Source: Anditalea andensis
GTDB lineage: Bacteria; Bacteroidota; Bacteroidia; Cytophagales; Cyclobacteriaceae
Assembly: GCF_000714815.1 (NCBI RefSeq)
Contig: NZ_JMIH01000014.1
Span: forward strand, 787,044 to 851,043
Direction of reading: 5' to 3'
Length of the DNA stretch: 64,000 bases
Within the stretch, counting starts at the first letter, position 1. Every line of letters starts with the position of its first letter. Below are positions 45,685 through 54,363 of the stretch, one piece after another. The position numbers were made by a program, and so were the translations under genes. The notes beneath the pieces were generated by a model, which saw nothing but the letters and a program-made list of their open reading frames with translations, was not told the DNA's origin and made no database searches.

Positions 45685-45762
45685 TTAATTTGGACAAGGG
45701 GTTCCTTTAGACTGACTCCCATTAGACGCTTCATTTTTAACAGCTAAAGATTCTAATAATCC
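45685..45762 (-). pseudogene. Array unit 1: toxin-tip remnant
   Basis: About 25 codons read LLESLAVKNEASNGSQSKGT, then PCPN and a stop, matching the tip family end. Ten bases separate the stop from the unit 1 immunity-like start. Upstream of 45762 the match is lost, so this marks the promoter-proximal edge of the array. Confidence 0.65.
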
Positions 45763-46021
45763 TTAACCTGCTGATGTTATTTGTCAGCCAAGTGATGGAA
45801 TTCGGGCTCGCTCTCTTCAATATTAAATTCACAAGATTGAATCAATGCTCCAAAAAAAAACATAATTGTAATGTTTTTCAAAAGAAATGTGGAGAAGATG
45901 ATAGATGGAGTATGGCGTTTTATCATATTTATAAAGCTTAAAATATAATACGCTTAAAACCAGTAGTATAAAAATAAATATATAAATAATAATTCACTAA
46001 ATAAGTTTTAAAAAAATGTAA

Positions 46022-46219
46022 CTATTCAGGCACCCAGTTATCAATATTGATAAGGTTTCCCATTACATTTTGTGAACGCTTTATTAAGGAATCTACCACA
46101 TGTCTTATAATACAGAATTCATCCGCTCCTCTATTTGATTTGAACTGTCCGGAAATCAACCAGCCATATCTATATGCCAGTAGCCTTTCCACTTCGGATT
46201 TACCATCGAATAGCAACAA
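46022..46219 (-). CDS. Unknown 65-aa frame, possible gene remnant
   Basis: The frame reads LLLFDGKSEVERLLAYRYGW, LISGQFKSNRGADEFCIIRH, then VVDSLIKRSQNVMGN to the end. It has protein-like composition, but there is a TAG a short way upstream and no clear start. The family is not recognised. It lies between the toxin-immunity array and the integrase remnant. Confidence 0.3.
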   Translation of the reverse strand: MLLFDGKSEVERLLAYRYGWLISGQFKSNRGADEFCIIRHVVDSLIKRSQNVMGNLINIDNWVPE

Positions 46220-46345
46220 ATACCCGCATAATTGATATAACTATAAGGGCCTCTCCGGATCTAAATTTTTCATGGCAGCAAATATTGAGTGGCTAAAATA
46301 TTAAGAAGGCTTTCCCCAGGCTTTTTGCATTTCGTTTCTTTTTCT

Positions 46346-46756
46346 TTATTCAGTTACTTTTATATACCTCTGGAAACTTTTGTAATCAGAGTGCCTTGTA
46401 ATCTTCATAACAGTCTCTGCCGGGATCCCTTTTTCTAAAGAAAGGGTAGCAAAGGTTTTTCTCCCCGTATGAACACTTATCACTTCATGTTTGGGAAATA
46501 TTTTCGCCTCTTTCACCGCTCCTTTATACCTTATTATTTCTACAGGGTCTTTGATGCCCGCCTTTTTACATAATTATTTAACGTATTTGTTAAAATTTTG
46601 ATTGGCTATCATTGGCAAAGGTGATAGTCTGTCTTTGTATTTATTTAGAATATCTACTGCATATCCATTTAATGCAACGATGGATACTTCTTTGGTTTTC
46701 TTGATGGTTAATTTAATATCTTCCTGTTTGATATGCTCCCTCCTTAACTGAAGCAA
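46346..46756 (-). pseudogene. Tyrosine recombinase (phage-type integrase), C-terminal remnant
   Basis: The second half of the catalytic domain is readable: LQLRREHIKQEDIKLTIKKT, KDRLSPLPMIANQNFNKYVK, an in-frame TAA at 46574-46576, [18 protein letters not shown], then [17 protein letters not shown] and [18 protein letters not shown]. The HxxR, H and Tyr of the active site are still present. The N-terminal half and first Arg are missing. It is evidence of a former integrative element. Confidence 0.85.
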
Positions 46757-46933
46757 GAATCAACTTGATAAGGGTTTTAGCTGGGATCCTACACTAAAAT
46801 TTAAAAAAGTCGGCAGGGGAAATTGGGAGGAATAATAAAAATTAAATATTATAAACCGCTAAGATAATGTTGTATGCAGATAGGCAACTACGTGCCACAT
46901 GGGGAAAAATGCGATTGTGCATGTGGGATCTGC

Positions 46934-47803
46934 TCACCTATATCTTTTTGAAAAATCTGATGGCGAGATTTTTAGATGTTTTTTGAATAGCCTCGAAAAG
47001 TAGGATATGTCATCATACCCTAAATTGTCGGCCACTTCAGCAATCGACATGGCGGAGTAGGAAAGCAATCTCTGAGCTTCCAAAAACACCCTCTCCATTA
47101 TCAGTTCAGTAGTGGTTTTTGCCAATCCTGCCTGTGTAATTCTGTTCAAATGCTTAGTACTCATATTCATCTTTATTGCATAAAATGCCGCTGATTTTGA
47201 ATCCCGAAAATGTTTATCTATTAGTTCCTCCAATTTTTTCAACCTGTCCTGGTATTTACTCACATCAAAAGAAAAAGCTGGCGCTTGTTTGAGATAAGTT
47301 CTTGTCAGTTCAACATATAAAAGATCGAGCATACTGCTTATTTTTTGATATTTCATCATCCCACCTATTCGATTCTCTTCTAAAATTTGCTGAAACAACT
47401 TTTCCGAAGACAAAAAATCTGAATTCTTAAGATGAAGGTAGAAGCTATTTTGAAGGGAGAAAAAAAATGGAAATAGGTCTAATGACTTTTCACCAAACCT
47501 CATTTCATAAAAGTTCCTTGTATGGAACAAAATGTAACCTTCAGTGTCAGGGCTAAATTTCCAATGATGGACCCGTCCGGGATTCAGCATAAAGGTACTT
47601 CCTGGCTTTATATCATATTCTACAAAATCCACTTCATGGATGCCAATTCCTTTGGTAAACATTACCGTTAAATAAAAATCATGCTTGTGGGCACGGCTTA
47701 TTACGTTGTGATGATCTTTGGTATGGGTTTGAAAATCATTGGCGTAAAACATCTCCTGAAGATCCGATGGGAATTGGCCGATATGCAATACTGGAAATTT
47801 CAT
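46934..47803 (-). CDS. AraC-family regulator with cupin-like sensor domain, 289 aa
   Basis: The N-terminal part has a cupin-like AraC-binding fold (SRAHKHDFYLTVMFTKGIGI, PGSTFMLNPGRVHHW). The C-terminal HTH pair is complete (AFYAIKMNMSTKHLNRIT; SIAEVADNLGYDDISYFSRL). An in-frame start at 47878 would add 25 basic residues. I prefer the ATG at 47803 (MKFPVLHIGQF) because homologous AraC proteins begin about there. It is divergent from the DUF983 gene. Confidence 0.85.
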   Translation of the reverse strand: MKFPVLHIGQFPSDLQEMFYANDFQTHTKDHHNVISRAHKHDFYLTVMFTKGIGIHEVDFVEYDIKPGSTFMLNPGRVHHWKFSPDTEGYILFHTRNFYEMRFGEKSLDLFPFFFSLQNSFYLHLKNSDFLSSEKLFQQILEENRIGGMMKYQKISSMLDLLYVELTRTYLKQAPAFSFDVSKYQDRLKKLEELIDKHFRDSKSAAFYAIKMNMSTKHLNRITQAGLAKTTTELIMERVFLEAQRLLSYSAMSIAEVADNLGYDDISYFSRLFKKHLKISPSDFSKRYR

Positions 47804-47937
47804 CTTCACGTAAGATACTTTTTTTGTCCTAAAAGTCCTAATAAAGGGGTGTTTCCTTATTTGTCTCCAAATTTTCATTTAATATTTTTGCCCATACAAT
47901 TATACACCTAATAAGATATAAAAATGCCCCCTTTTGT

Positions 47938-48300
47938 ATGACCATAAATAACAAAAAATCTACACTACAAGCCATATTACAATGCAAATGTCCTAAATGT
48001 ACTAAAGGAAATATGTTCAAGTCTTCGGCTTTAAATATGGCAAAATTTAATGAATTAAATGATGCCTGTTCAGTTTGTGGATTTAGTTTCAGACCTGAAC
48101 CTGGGTTTTATCAAATTTCCCTCTTTGTCACTTACGCAATAGGTGTAGCCATATTCATAATTTTTGGTTTTGCCACCTATTATGTCTTAAACGATCCACC
48201 TCTTTCGGTTTACTACATCACAATAATAACACCCGCTGTCCTCACCACCCCTTGGAATTTACGCTATTCAAAAGTTTTAATGCTGTATGCTTTTGGTTAA
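47938..48300 (+). CDS. DUF983 membrane protein, 120 aa
   Basis: Two Cys pairs (CKCPKCTKGNMF and CSVCGF) form a zinc-ribbon-like head, followed by two hydrophobic helices (LFVTYAIGVAIFIIFGFATY, and YITIITPAVLTTPW). This is the DUF983 layout. Function unknown. The gene is transcribed away from the AraC gene, with 134 bp between the chosen starts. Confidence 0.85.
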   Translation: MTINNKKSTLQAILQCKCPKCTKGNMFKSSALNMAKFNELNDACSVCGFSFRPEPGFYQISLFVTYAIGVAIFIIFGFATYYVLNDPPLSVYYITIITPAVLTTPWNLRYSKVLMLYAFG

Positions 48301-48427
48301 GTCCTGAGCCCAATAGATCCTGGGATGCAGAGAGCCCTGCCATGGAGAAATAAACATAAGCAATAGCTTCAATTACTTAGGGGCCTTCTTACCAGCTAAT
48401 GGCATTCAAAAATATACAAACCAGACC

Positions 48428-48457
48428 AAAAAAAAGCCCCAGATTGCCCGGGACTTT
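48428..48457 (-). terminator. Probable terminator of the NmrA-like gene
   Basis: On the minus strand, AAAGTCCCGGG and GGGGCTTTTTTTT form an imperfect stem with a bulge, followed by a T run. It lies about 45 bp past the stop of the 48501-49148 gene. Confidence 0.5.
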
Positions 48458-48500
48458 AATTCATTACTATTTTTAATACCAAATTACTTTTATATTTAAA

Positions 48501-49148
48501 CTAATATCCCGCTGTAAAACGGACCTGATGGTGTTTAGGGTTTTCTATTTCATCTGCTATCACTACGGCTACATCTTCCACAGAAAGTATATTTCTTCCT
48601 TCTTCATTCATTACCGGATAATCTGTTCCTAAACGATATTGCCCGGTTTTTCCAATTGTAATACTAGAATTCATTTCCAAAGCAGGGCTAAAATAAGCCC
48701 AATCCAGTTCATTTTCTTCTTTGATCACCTCAAAATAAGCTCTGGTAGCTTTTGCTTTTGGTATAAATGGAAGGTCTTGTGGTAAGGTGTCGATAACTTG
48801 CTCACCATTTTCATTAAGCAAACTTCCACCTCCACCTACAATGATAAATCTGTTGACACCGGCATTTTTTACCGCTTGCTGGATTGCTTTTGAACCGTTC
48901 ATGAAATCTTCCATAAGGTTTGGGTTATCCGCTACAGGACTAAAGGCATTCACCACAACGTCAGTTCCTTTCAATACCTCTGTTAATGCGTTTACATCAT
49001 TAACATCCACTTTAGCATATTGAAGATTACTTTTATCAGATGGCTGTTCTCTTCTGGAAATTCCGACCACGTCAAGATTTCTGGTTACTAATTCATTCGT
49101 AATTTGGCTACCTACAAATCCGGTAGCACCGATAACTGCTATTTTCAT
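48501..49148 (-). CDS. NAD(P)-binding NmrA/SDR-like protein, 215 aa
   Basis: A Rossmann fold starts MKIAVIGATGFVGSQITNEL with the GxxGxxG dinucleotide motif. Further on DVNDVNALTEVLKGTDVVVN and VGGGGSLL match atypical short-chain dehydrogenases of the NmrA/YwnB kind. No classical YxxxK is seen. It probably acts as a reductase or redox sensor in the cytoplasm. It follows the DsbA-like gene on the same strand after 166 bp. Confidence 0.85.
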   Translation of the reverse strand: MKIAVIGATGFVGSQITNELVTRNLDVVGISRREQPSDKSNLQYAKVDVNDVNALTEVLKGTDVVVNAFSPVADNPNLMEDFMNGSKAIQQAVKNAGVNRFIIVGGGGSLLNENGEQVIDTLPQDLPFIPKAKATRAYFEVIKEENELDWAYFSPALEMNSSITIGKTGQYRLGTDYPVMNEEGRNILSVEDVAVVIADEIENPKHHQVRFTAGY

Positions 49149-49163
49149 CTGTTTATATTTTGT

Positions 49164-49290
49164 TTTTCAAAGGTCAAAACTTGTCCCGTACCGGAGGTCG
49201 GGATAGCCTGTACCAAATTTATTCGGTAGAATCTCGCATAAGTGATAATCATCCTATAGTGGGATACTTTCGTCATGCTCGATTTCATCT
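49164..49290 (+). repeat. Dispersed repeat, copy 1
   Basis: It starts TTTTTCAAAGGTCAAAACTT, followed by GTCCCGT...CGGGAT and ending CATGCTCGATTTCAT. Both ends match the segment at 60805-60910. It lies between the DsbA-like and NmrA-like genes. Confidence 0.5.
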
Positions 49291-49314
49291 TTTGGAAATT
49301 TATTTTTTGAAATA

Positions 49315-50034
49315 TTAATTACAGTTTCCCTGTATGTCACAAGAGGCTCCTTTCACGATTTCGATCAGGGGTTTGTTTTTTTCTTTGCTCCATTTCTCCC
49401 AGGAACGGTTGAGTGCCTTTACAAATTCATTTGGGTCTTGTGCACCTGCTACGGCAAGTTCTCCATTGATCAGAAAAAAAGGAACGCCATTTACCCCAAT
49501 CCTTTTAGCTTCGGCTATGTCTTCAAGTACCTGTTGAGTAAACTGGTTATTAGACAAAGCTTCATTCACATCAGCTTTCTGAAGGCCTATTTCTTCCCCA
49601 AGCTGGGCCAGAACCTCCAGGTCACCAATGTTCCTTCCTTCAGTGAAATAAGCAAGGAACAACTTTTCTTCTGCCTCGTGCTGCAATCCTTTTGTTTTTG
49701 CGTAAAGGGAAAAGAGGTGGGCATTAAAGGTATTGGGGAAAGGGATCTTTTCGAAGTTGTATTCAAGCCCTACCCTTTTCGCATGTTCTGCTATCTGGTT
49801 ATGGAATCGGATGCTCCACTCCCGGTTATTCCCCTTCAGTCGTCCTACTTCAGTATAAAAGTCAGAACCCTCTCTTTGCTGATAATCCGGAAACAACTGA
49901 TAGCTGTGCCACACAATCTCCACATCATCCCTGTAGTTAAATTGTGCAAGCGCTTCATCAAATTGTCGCTTGCCAATGTAGCAGAAGGGGCACACGATAT
50001 CTGACCAGATTTCTATTTTCATTTTTGCATTCAT
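49315..50034 (-). CDS. DsbA-family (FrnE-like) oxidoreductase, 239 aa
   Basis: A thioredoxin-fold protein starting MKIEIWSDIVCPFCYIGKRQ with the active site CPFC. A helical insertion and a later VNGVPFFLINGELAVAG, holding the cis-Pro, are typical of the FrnE/2-hydroxychromene isomerase-like DsbA group. No signal peptide is seen, so it is cytoplasmic. The C terminus adds two cysteines (GASCDIQGNC). It lies 36 bp after the SnoaL-like gene and is probably cotranscribed. Confidence 0.9.
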   Translation of the reverse strand: MNAKMKIEIWSDIVCPFCYIGKRQFDEALAQFNYRDDVEIVWHSYQLFPDYQQREGSDFYTEVGRLKGNNREWSIRFHNQIAEHAKRVGLEYNFEKIPFPNTFNAHLFSLYAKTKGLQHEAEEKLFLAYFTEGRNIGDLEVLAQLGEEIGLQKADVNEALSNNQFTQQVLEDIAEAKRIGVNGVPFFLINGELAVAGAQDPNEFVKALNRSWEKWSKEKNKPLIEIVKGASCDIQGNCN

Positions 50035-50070
50035 CTTTGCTCTTGCTTTATTCAGAAAATGTGCCTCTAT

Positions 50071-50937
50071 TCAGAACTTACTGTTGTTGTTTTTCCACTT
50101 GTCTTTCGCAGGAATGGTTTCCAGGACATCCCAGTGCTCTGCTATCTTGCCCTTCTCCACACGGAACAGGTCATAGAAGGCAGTATGCTTACCGCCAAGC
50201 TGTCCCTCACTCACTACCAGAACATAGTTTCCTTCACCTAACACTTGATGCACCATGTCATATTTCATGGTGATGCCTTGCTCAGCCCACTCGCCCAAAG
50301 CTTTACCTAAGCCTGACAGGCCATCACCGATGTATGGGTTATGCTGGATATAATTATCACCGTAGAAGTAGCCATTCAGCTTGTCCATTTTCCCGTTCAC
50401 CAAGATGTCATCCACGAAGTTGCTAACCAAAGTTTTGTTTTCTTCTGTTTTGCCCAGATCTTTTAACTCAGTGACGCCATCAATCATGGTACGGCCGCTT
50501 GGGTTAGGCTGTTGTATTTCCTGTAAGTTATCCCAGTGCTCCACAATCTTTCCATCTTCAAAACGGAATATGTCAAACCCGATTTTAGGACCAAACACAT
50601 TATACTCACTGTGAGTAAATACATATTCACCATCTGTAAAAGCGCGAATTGTATTCACCTTAGTCTCTCCGTTGGGTAGAATTTTGGTAAATGCGGCAAA
50701 GCCTTCCAGGCCATCTTCAATCTGAATATTATGCTGAATGTATTTGTTTGGATTGATTACTTTAATTGGCTCTGTTTCTCCCGTTTCCAATGCCTTTAAT
50801 AAGGCCACTACCTTTTGCTTTTTTGATGTTTCCATTTTTTCTTCTTTTATATGGGAATTGGAGTTGAGAAAATTGGTGCTTGCGGATAATACAACTCCTG
50901 AAATTACCACTGCACTTATTAATATCCTGTTCATCAT
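50071..50937 (-). CDS. Exported protein with two SnoaL/NTF2-like domains, 288 aa
   Basis: A hydrophobic N terminus (ILISAVVISGVVLSAST) suggests export. Two similar halves follow: NPNKYIQHNIQIEDGLEGF...FDIFRFEDGKIVEHWDNLQE, and GDNYIQHNPYIGDGLSGL...YDLFRVEKGKIAEHWDVLET. Both are SnoaL-like (NTF2-like) domains, so this is an internal duplication. Such domains bind small hydrophobic molecules or act as isomerases. It lies between an AraC regulator and the DsbA-like gene on the same strand. Confidence 0.85.
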   Translation of the reverse strand: MMNRILISAVVISGVVLSASTNFLNSNSHIKEEKMETSKKQKVVALLKALETGETEPIKVINPNKYIQHNIQIEDGLEGFAAFTKILPNGETKVNTIRAFTDGEYVFTHSEYNVFGPKIGFDIFRFEDGKIVEHWDNLQEIQQPNPSGRTMIDGVTELKDLGKTEENKTLVSNFVDDILVNGKMDKLNGYFYGDNYIQHNPYIGDGLSGLGKALGEWAEQGITMKYDMVHQVLGEGNYVLVVSEGQLGGKHTAFYDLFRVEKGKIAEHWDVLETIPAKDKWKNNNSKF

Positions 50938-51018
50938 TTTGGTGTTTAATTTGATGATGCAAAGGTGCAGTGATTCATAAAAATGTAAAAGGTAATAAAA
51001 GGCCTTTGGATGATACTT

Positions 51019-51909
51019 TTAAGCCGAAGCAAATTCCTCTCTAAATTCCACTGGTGTTGATTGGATGTGTTTACGAAAAAATTTAATGAAGTTGGTTGGC
51101 TCGTCAAATCCCAACTCAAACCCAATTTCTTTTACGCTTTCATTGGTGTGGACCAAAAGTCGTTTTGCTTCCAGCATTATTCTCTCGTCGATCATTTGCT
51201 TGGGTGATTTGTCCAAGATTTTTGAGGTGGCCTGGTTCAGCCTTTTTTCGGTTACACTTATTTTTTTAGCGTAAATGCTTACTTTTTTCACCTTGCGGTA
51301 GCTGGTTTCTAAAAGGTCTTTGAAAAGTATAACATAATCCAGGTCAGCACCTTTTTTAATTTCGGTGAAATCTTGTTTTCGTCTTTCTCTTTCAGAAAGA
51401 AGTAAAAAGTTATGCAATAAATTTTTTAGAATGTCAGACTGGGAGAGGTCTTTTTCATTTTCTAATTCCTTTTCCATTAGCTTGAACAAATCAGCAAAGA
51501 GCATCGCATTGTTGGTGATTTGTATTTGAGTTACTGAAAACAAGTCATTGAATAATATACTGCTCCGCAAATACTTAGTGTCTGTTTCTGTTTTGCAGAA
51601 AAAACTGTCAGTAAACAATATTGCTTTGCCGTCAAATCCACCCTTATTATCAAATCGTTGAACAATGTCTTTGTTCAAAAACAGTATAGTATCAGGCGTA
51701 ATTTTTACGGGATTAAAGTCTACCAGATGTGTTGGGGTACCTTTTTGAAACCAAAGTATGTGATAAAAACCCGTCCGATGAGGAGTCGTTAAAGTGGCCG
51801 AATGGTCGTTGTATAGTTGTCCGATGCCAACAACTTCAAATTCTTGTGGCAGCCCATGTTTAAATGTATACTTCTTAATGTCGGTCTTCATTTTCTTTTG
51901 CACTGTCAT
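51019..51909 (-). CDS. AraC-family regulator, 296 aa
   Basis: A cupin-like N-terminal domain (LTTPHRTGFYHILWFQKGTP) and a full AraC DNA-binding domain at the end (VSIYAKKISVTEKRLNQATS; SVKEIGFELGFDEPTNFIKF). The start at 51909 is a non-canonical or ATG choice with the next in-frame Met a few codons on. It is first of a same-strand run (AraC, SnoaL-like, DsbA-like, NmrA-like), which it probably controls. Confidence 0.85.
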   Translation of the reverse strand: MTVQKKMKTDIKKYTFKHGLPQEFEVVGIGQLYNDHSATLTTPHRTGFYHILWFQKGTPTHLVDFNPVKITPDTILFLNKDIVQRFDNKGGFDGKAILFTDSFFCKTETDTKYLRSSILFNDLFSVTQIQITNNAMLFADLFKLMEKELENEKDLSQSDILKNLLHNFLLLSERERRKQDFTEIKKGADLDYVILFKDLLETSYRKVKKVSIYAKKISVTEKRLNQATSKILDKSPKQMIDERIMLEAKRLLVHTNESVKEIGFELGFDEPTNFIKFFRKHIQSTPVEFREEFASA

Positions 51910-52067
51910 TTAGGTTTGCATCTTTAAATTGATATACTCAGCAGAATTGATACTTAAATTCATCTAATTATTACTTTTAGGACTGATCCCTAAAAAGCTT
52001 TTAATTTGATCCTACTATTCAATGATTAAGCCCTCTTTTATATCTTGTAAAAGATAATTTCATAAAA

Positions 52068-52241
52068 TTAAAATTCCACCAATAGCTGCACTGAGTCAAA
52101 AGCTGTAAACATAAAAAAGGAAGCAAAACTCAAAAGGGCAAATCCCTTTGTACTCAAAAATGGTTTGGCAATGTGGCGGGTCTGTATTTCAGAAAGCATC
52201 CATCCAATGATCAGAAGTACGGCTACGATTAAAACTTGCAT
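52068..52241 (-). CDS. Small two-helix membrane protein, 57 aa
   Basis: The frame from ATG 52241 reads MQVLIVAVLLIIGWMLSEI, TRHIAKPFLSTKGF, then a second hydrophobic part ALLSFASFFMFTAFDSV and ends LLVEF. Two membrane helices and a short loop are clear. It has no recognised family and could be the end of a larger membrane protein. The composition argues that it is, or was, coding. Confidence 0.5.
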   Translation of the reverse strand: MQVLIVAVLLIIGWMLSEIQTRHIAKPFLSTKGFALLSFASFFMFTAFDSVQLLVEF

Positions 52242-52446
52242 GGCTATAAATTATATATTAAATATGTCTTGTTACTAAAATAACAATAATAAAGCCATCA
52301 GCACTTGATTTTTCACAAATGATCAGCCTATTAATCAACTCATAATCAATAGCATATATCTGTACTTATGGATATACATATATCTACATATGAAATTAGA
52401 TTTCAACTCTAACCCAAATCCAACACCTTACATTCAAGAAATAGCA

Positions 52447-52470
52447 TAAAAAAAGTCCTGAAGGGCTTTT
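52447..52470 (-). terminator. Terminator of the broken 87-aa family copy 3
   Basis: AAAAGCCC and GGACTTTT with a short loop and a T run on the minus strand; it is the counterpart of the terminator at 359-378, with one GU pair. Confidence 0.7.
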
Positions 52471-52472
52471 AT

Positions 52473-52622
52473 CTACTTTTTAGGATCTTTTCTTTTTATC
52501 TGATCCTCTAGGTGTAGGGACTTTTTTGATGATGTAGACCGTGTAGGTTTTTCCATAAAGATGTGTGAGGGCGGCTACTTCGAGGACCAGGAATTCGTTT
52601 TTCTCAAAGTCCACCAGGTAGT
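52473..52622 (-). pseudogene. C-terminal fragment of the 87-aa family (copy 3)
   Basis: The minus frame from 52622 reads YYLVDFEKNEFLVLEVAALT, YGKTYTVYIIKKVPTPRGSD and a basic tail that stops a few codons early through a base loss (KKKRS instead of KKKKDPKK). The N-terminal half is absent: seven bases upstream is the stop codon of the HEPN gene. The conserved terminator follows. Confidence 0.85.
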
Positions 52623-52629
52623 AAGTAAC

Positions 52630-54309
52630 TTATAGGTACTTTTTAAGCAGTTTCTCCGCATTAACAGGAAGCCCGGCCAGTTTATCGTACAGGAGAACCG
52701 CTTCCTCATTGGAGATATGGTAACCATGTTTAAACCGCGTGCCGGAATAGCTTTCGATCAGCATGTTCGCCTGTTTATGTCCATTGGCATTTTCCTGTGG
52801 GAAATGCTGTTCGAACAGGTCCGTAAAATTGGAGCAAAGGCTCAATAGATGGGGCAGAGACTGGAATTTGGGATCGTATTCCATTTGGGCATAGATTAGT
52901 CCCAGACAAAGTTGGTGTATACACTGGTACATCAGATACACTGCCACTTCCCCTCCATCATGTTTCAAAACCTCCTCAGCTGCCTTCATAAAAGTCTTGG
53001 CCCTCTTCATCCGGGTTTGGAAAACTTTGACGGCATTTTTATGTCTCCACTCACGGTTATCGGTTTCCAGAGGTGTACATTTCAGGGTAAGGGCATCACC
53101 ATAAAAAAGTTGCCCTTCAAAGATAACCGAATGAAAAAAACGTTCCTGCCTGAGAAGTCTTTCCCGTACTTCACTTACTTCATGGACAATGGTAAATAGG
53201 CGGTGCCCCTTTGCCGGCCATTGTTGGCAATACTGCTGGATGGCAGTGGCATCACTTCCCATCGTCAGGACCAGTAAATCGTGCTTTATTACCCCATCCC
53301 CCTTTTGATGGGCAAAAGGGCTAAACACCGCCCGCCTGTGGTCGTGTAGTCCAAAACAAAAGACATGGCTGACCTCAAACTTTTGAACCATACCGGTTAT
53401 AAAGTCGGTCAAATGCTCCGGAACTCCGGGTGCCATTAAGGATATTTTTTCTTGGCTGATCTTTTCCATTTTAACAGGGGTTTTAGGTAGATTGATTTGC
53501 TTTTCAGGGTCAAAGTCGTTTATGGTTTCTCTGTATGTATTGGGCAGTTTTAGGAGTTGGTCATAAAATTTATCCACCACATTCGAAAGCCTTCCCACAT
53601 GGTCTTTGGTTGCCACAAAATTATCCCTATACCTTGCGCCGAGATAGGCCTTTTCCAACAGCTCCAAGGGTTTGGAAAGTCCGTGCCCGGGGTTCAGGAA
53701 TATGGAGGCTAGGGGCGGTGCATAAAATTGGGCAGAGAGGATATGGCACATTAGTTTATGGCTTTTTTTGGCCTTCCCCAAGGCAAACTGTTCTGCTGCA
53801 CTAAATCCTAATTCTATAGACTGATGCAACATAAAGCAAGCGGTGGTATAATCATTTTGTTCGGAATACAGGGCTGCTCCCTGTTTAAAAGCCATAGCCC
53901 TCTTGATGACAACCCCAAACCGGCTATAGGCTTCCGTATACTTTTCTTTCAAAAGCTCTTTTGAAATATATGGGAAGGTGAAAGCTACGTCCGAAGCCAT
54001 TAGCCTTGCCGGCGAAAGGTGTAAGTGGTGAAACAATGCTCCCCGTCTTAAGCCTGCCTTCAGTTCGTCTATGTGGCAAAAGGCCAACTGGATTTGGTCT
54101 TCCGGTAAGAGGCCCGTTGAAAGGACCTGCTCCCTGGCCCTCTTCCGGGGAAGGGTACTGCCAGTGGATAAGGCTAGCAAGAGGCCGGGCAAAAAATTTT
54201 CTGCCCCAAAACAGGTCCGGTCCAAAAGAAAAACCGCTTTGGCACTGGCACTTTGCCGGATCCTTGCCAGGGCCTCTTCCCCTATGTTAAATTTATAAAG
54301 TGTTTGCAT
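52630..54309 (-). CDS. Internally duplicated nucleotidyltransferase-like/HEPN protein, 559 aa
   Basis: Two similar halves are visible. Each has an alpha/beta part followed by a helical HEPN-like part: RFGVVIKRAMAFKQGAALYS...LLEKAYLGARYRDNF in the first, VFQTRMKRAKTFMKAAEEVL...LIESYSGTRFKHGYH in the second. The second HEPN keeps an R(x)5H motif (RFKHGYH), the RNase signature; the first has RYRDNF without His. The alpha/beta part of the second half (VFCFGLHD...KHDLLVLT) resembles a degenerate MNT nucleotidyltransferase with most catalytic Asp residues lost. HEPN proteins are RNases or scaffolds in toxin-antitoxin and defence systems. A 103-aa gene lies 54 bp upstream on the same strand. Confidence 0.75.
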   Translation of the reverse strand: MQTLYKFNIGEEALARIRQSASAKAVFLLDRTCFGAENFLPGLLLALSTGSTLPRKRAREQVLSTGLLPEDQIQLAFCHIDELKAGLRRGALFHHLHLSPARLMASDVAFTFPYISKELLKEKYTEAYSRFGVVIKRAMAFKQGAALYSEQNDYTTACFMLHQSIELGFSAAEQFALGKAKKSHKLMCHILSAQFYAPPLASIFLNPGHGLSKPLELLEKAYLGARYRDNFVATKDHVGRLSNVVDKFYDQLLKLPNTYRETINDFDPEKQINLPKTPVKMEKISQEKISLMAPGVPEHLTDFITGMVQKFEVSHVFCFGLHDHRRAVFSPFAHQKGDGVIKHDLLVLTMGSDATAIQQYCQQWPAKGHRLFTIVHEVSEVRERLLRQERFFHSVIFEGQLFYGDALTLKCTPLETDNREWRHKNAVKVFQTRMKRAKTFMKAAEEVLKHDGGEVAVYLMYQCIHQLCLGLIYAQMEYDPKFQSLPHLLSLCSNFTDLFEQHFPQENANGHKQANMLIESYSGTRFKHGYHISNEEAVLLYDKLAGLPVNAEKLLKKYL

Positions 54310-54363
54310 AATCCTTTATCGTAAAGCTTATGAATTAGAATTTGCTTATAAGTAAAAAAACGG

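Noticed and set aside
40391..45762. Interpreting the array as a CRISPR or a simple tandem DNA repeat
   Set aside because: The repeat unit is about 0.8-0.9 kb, protein coding, and diverged; there are no short direct repeats with spacers.
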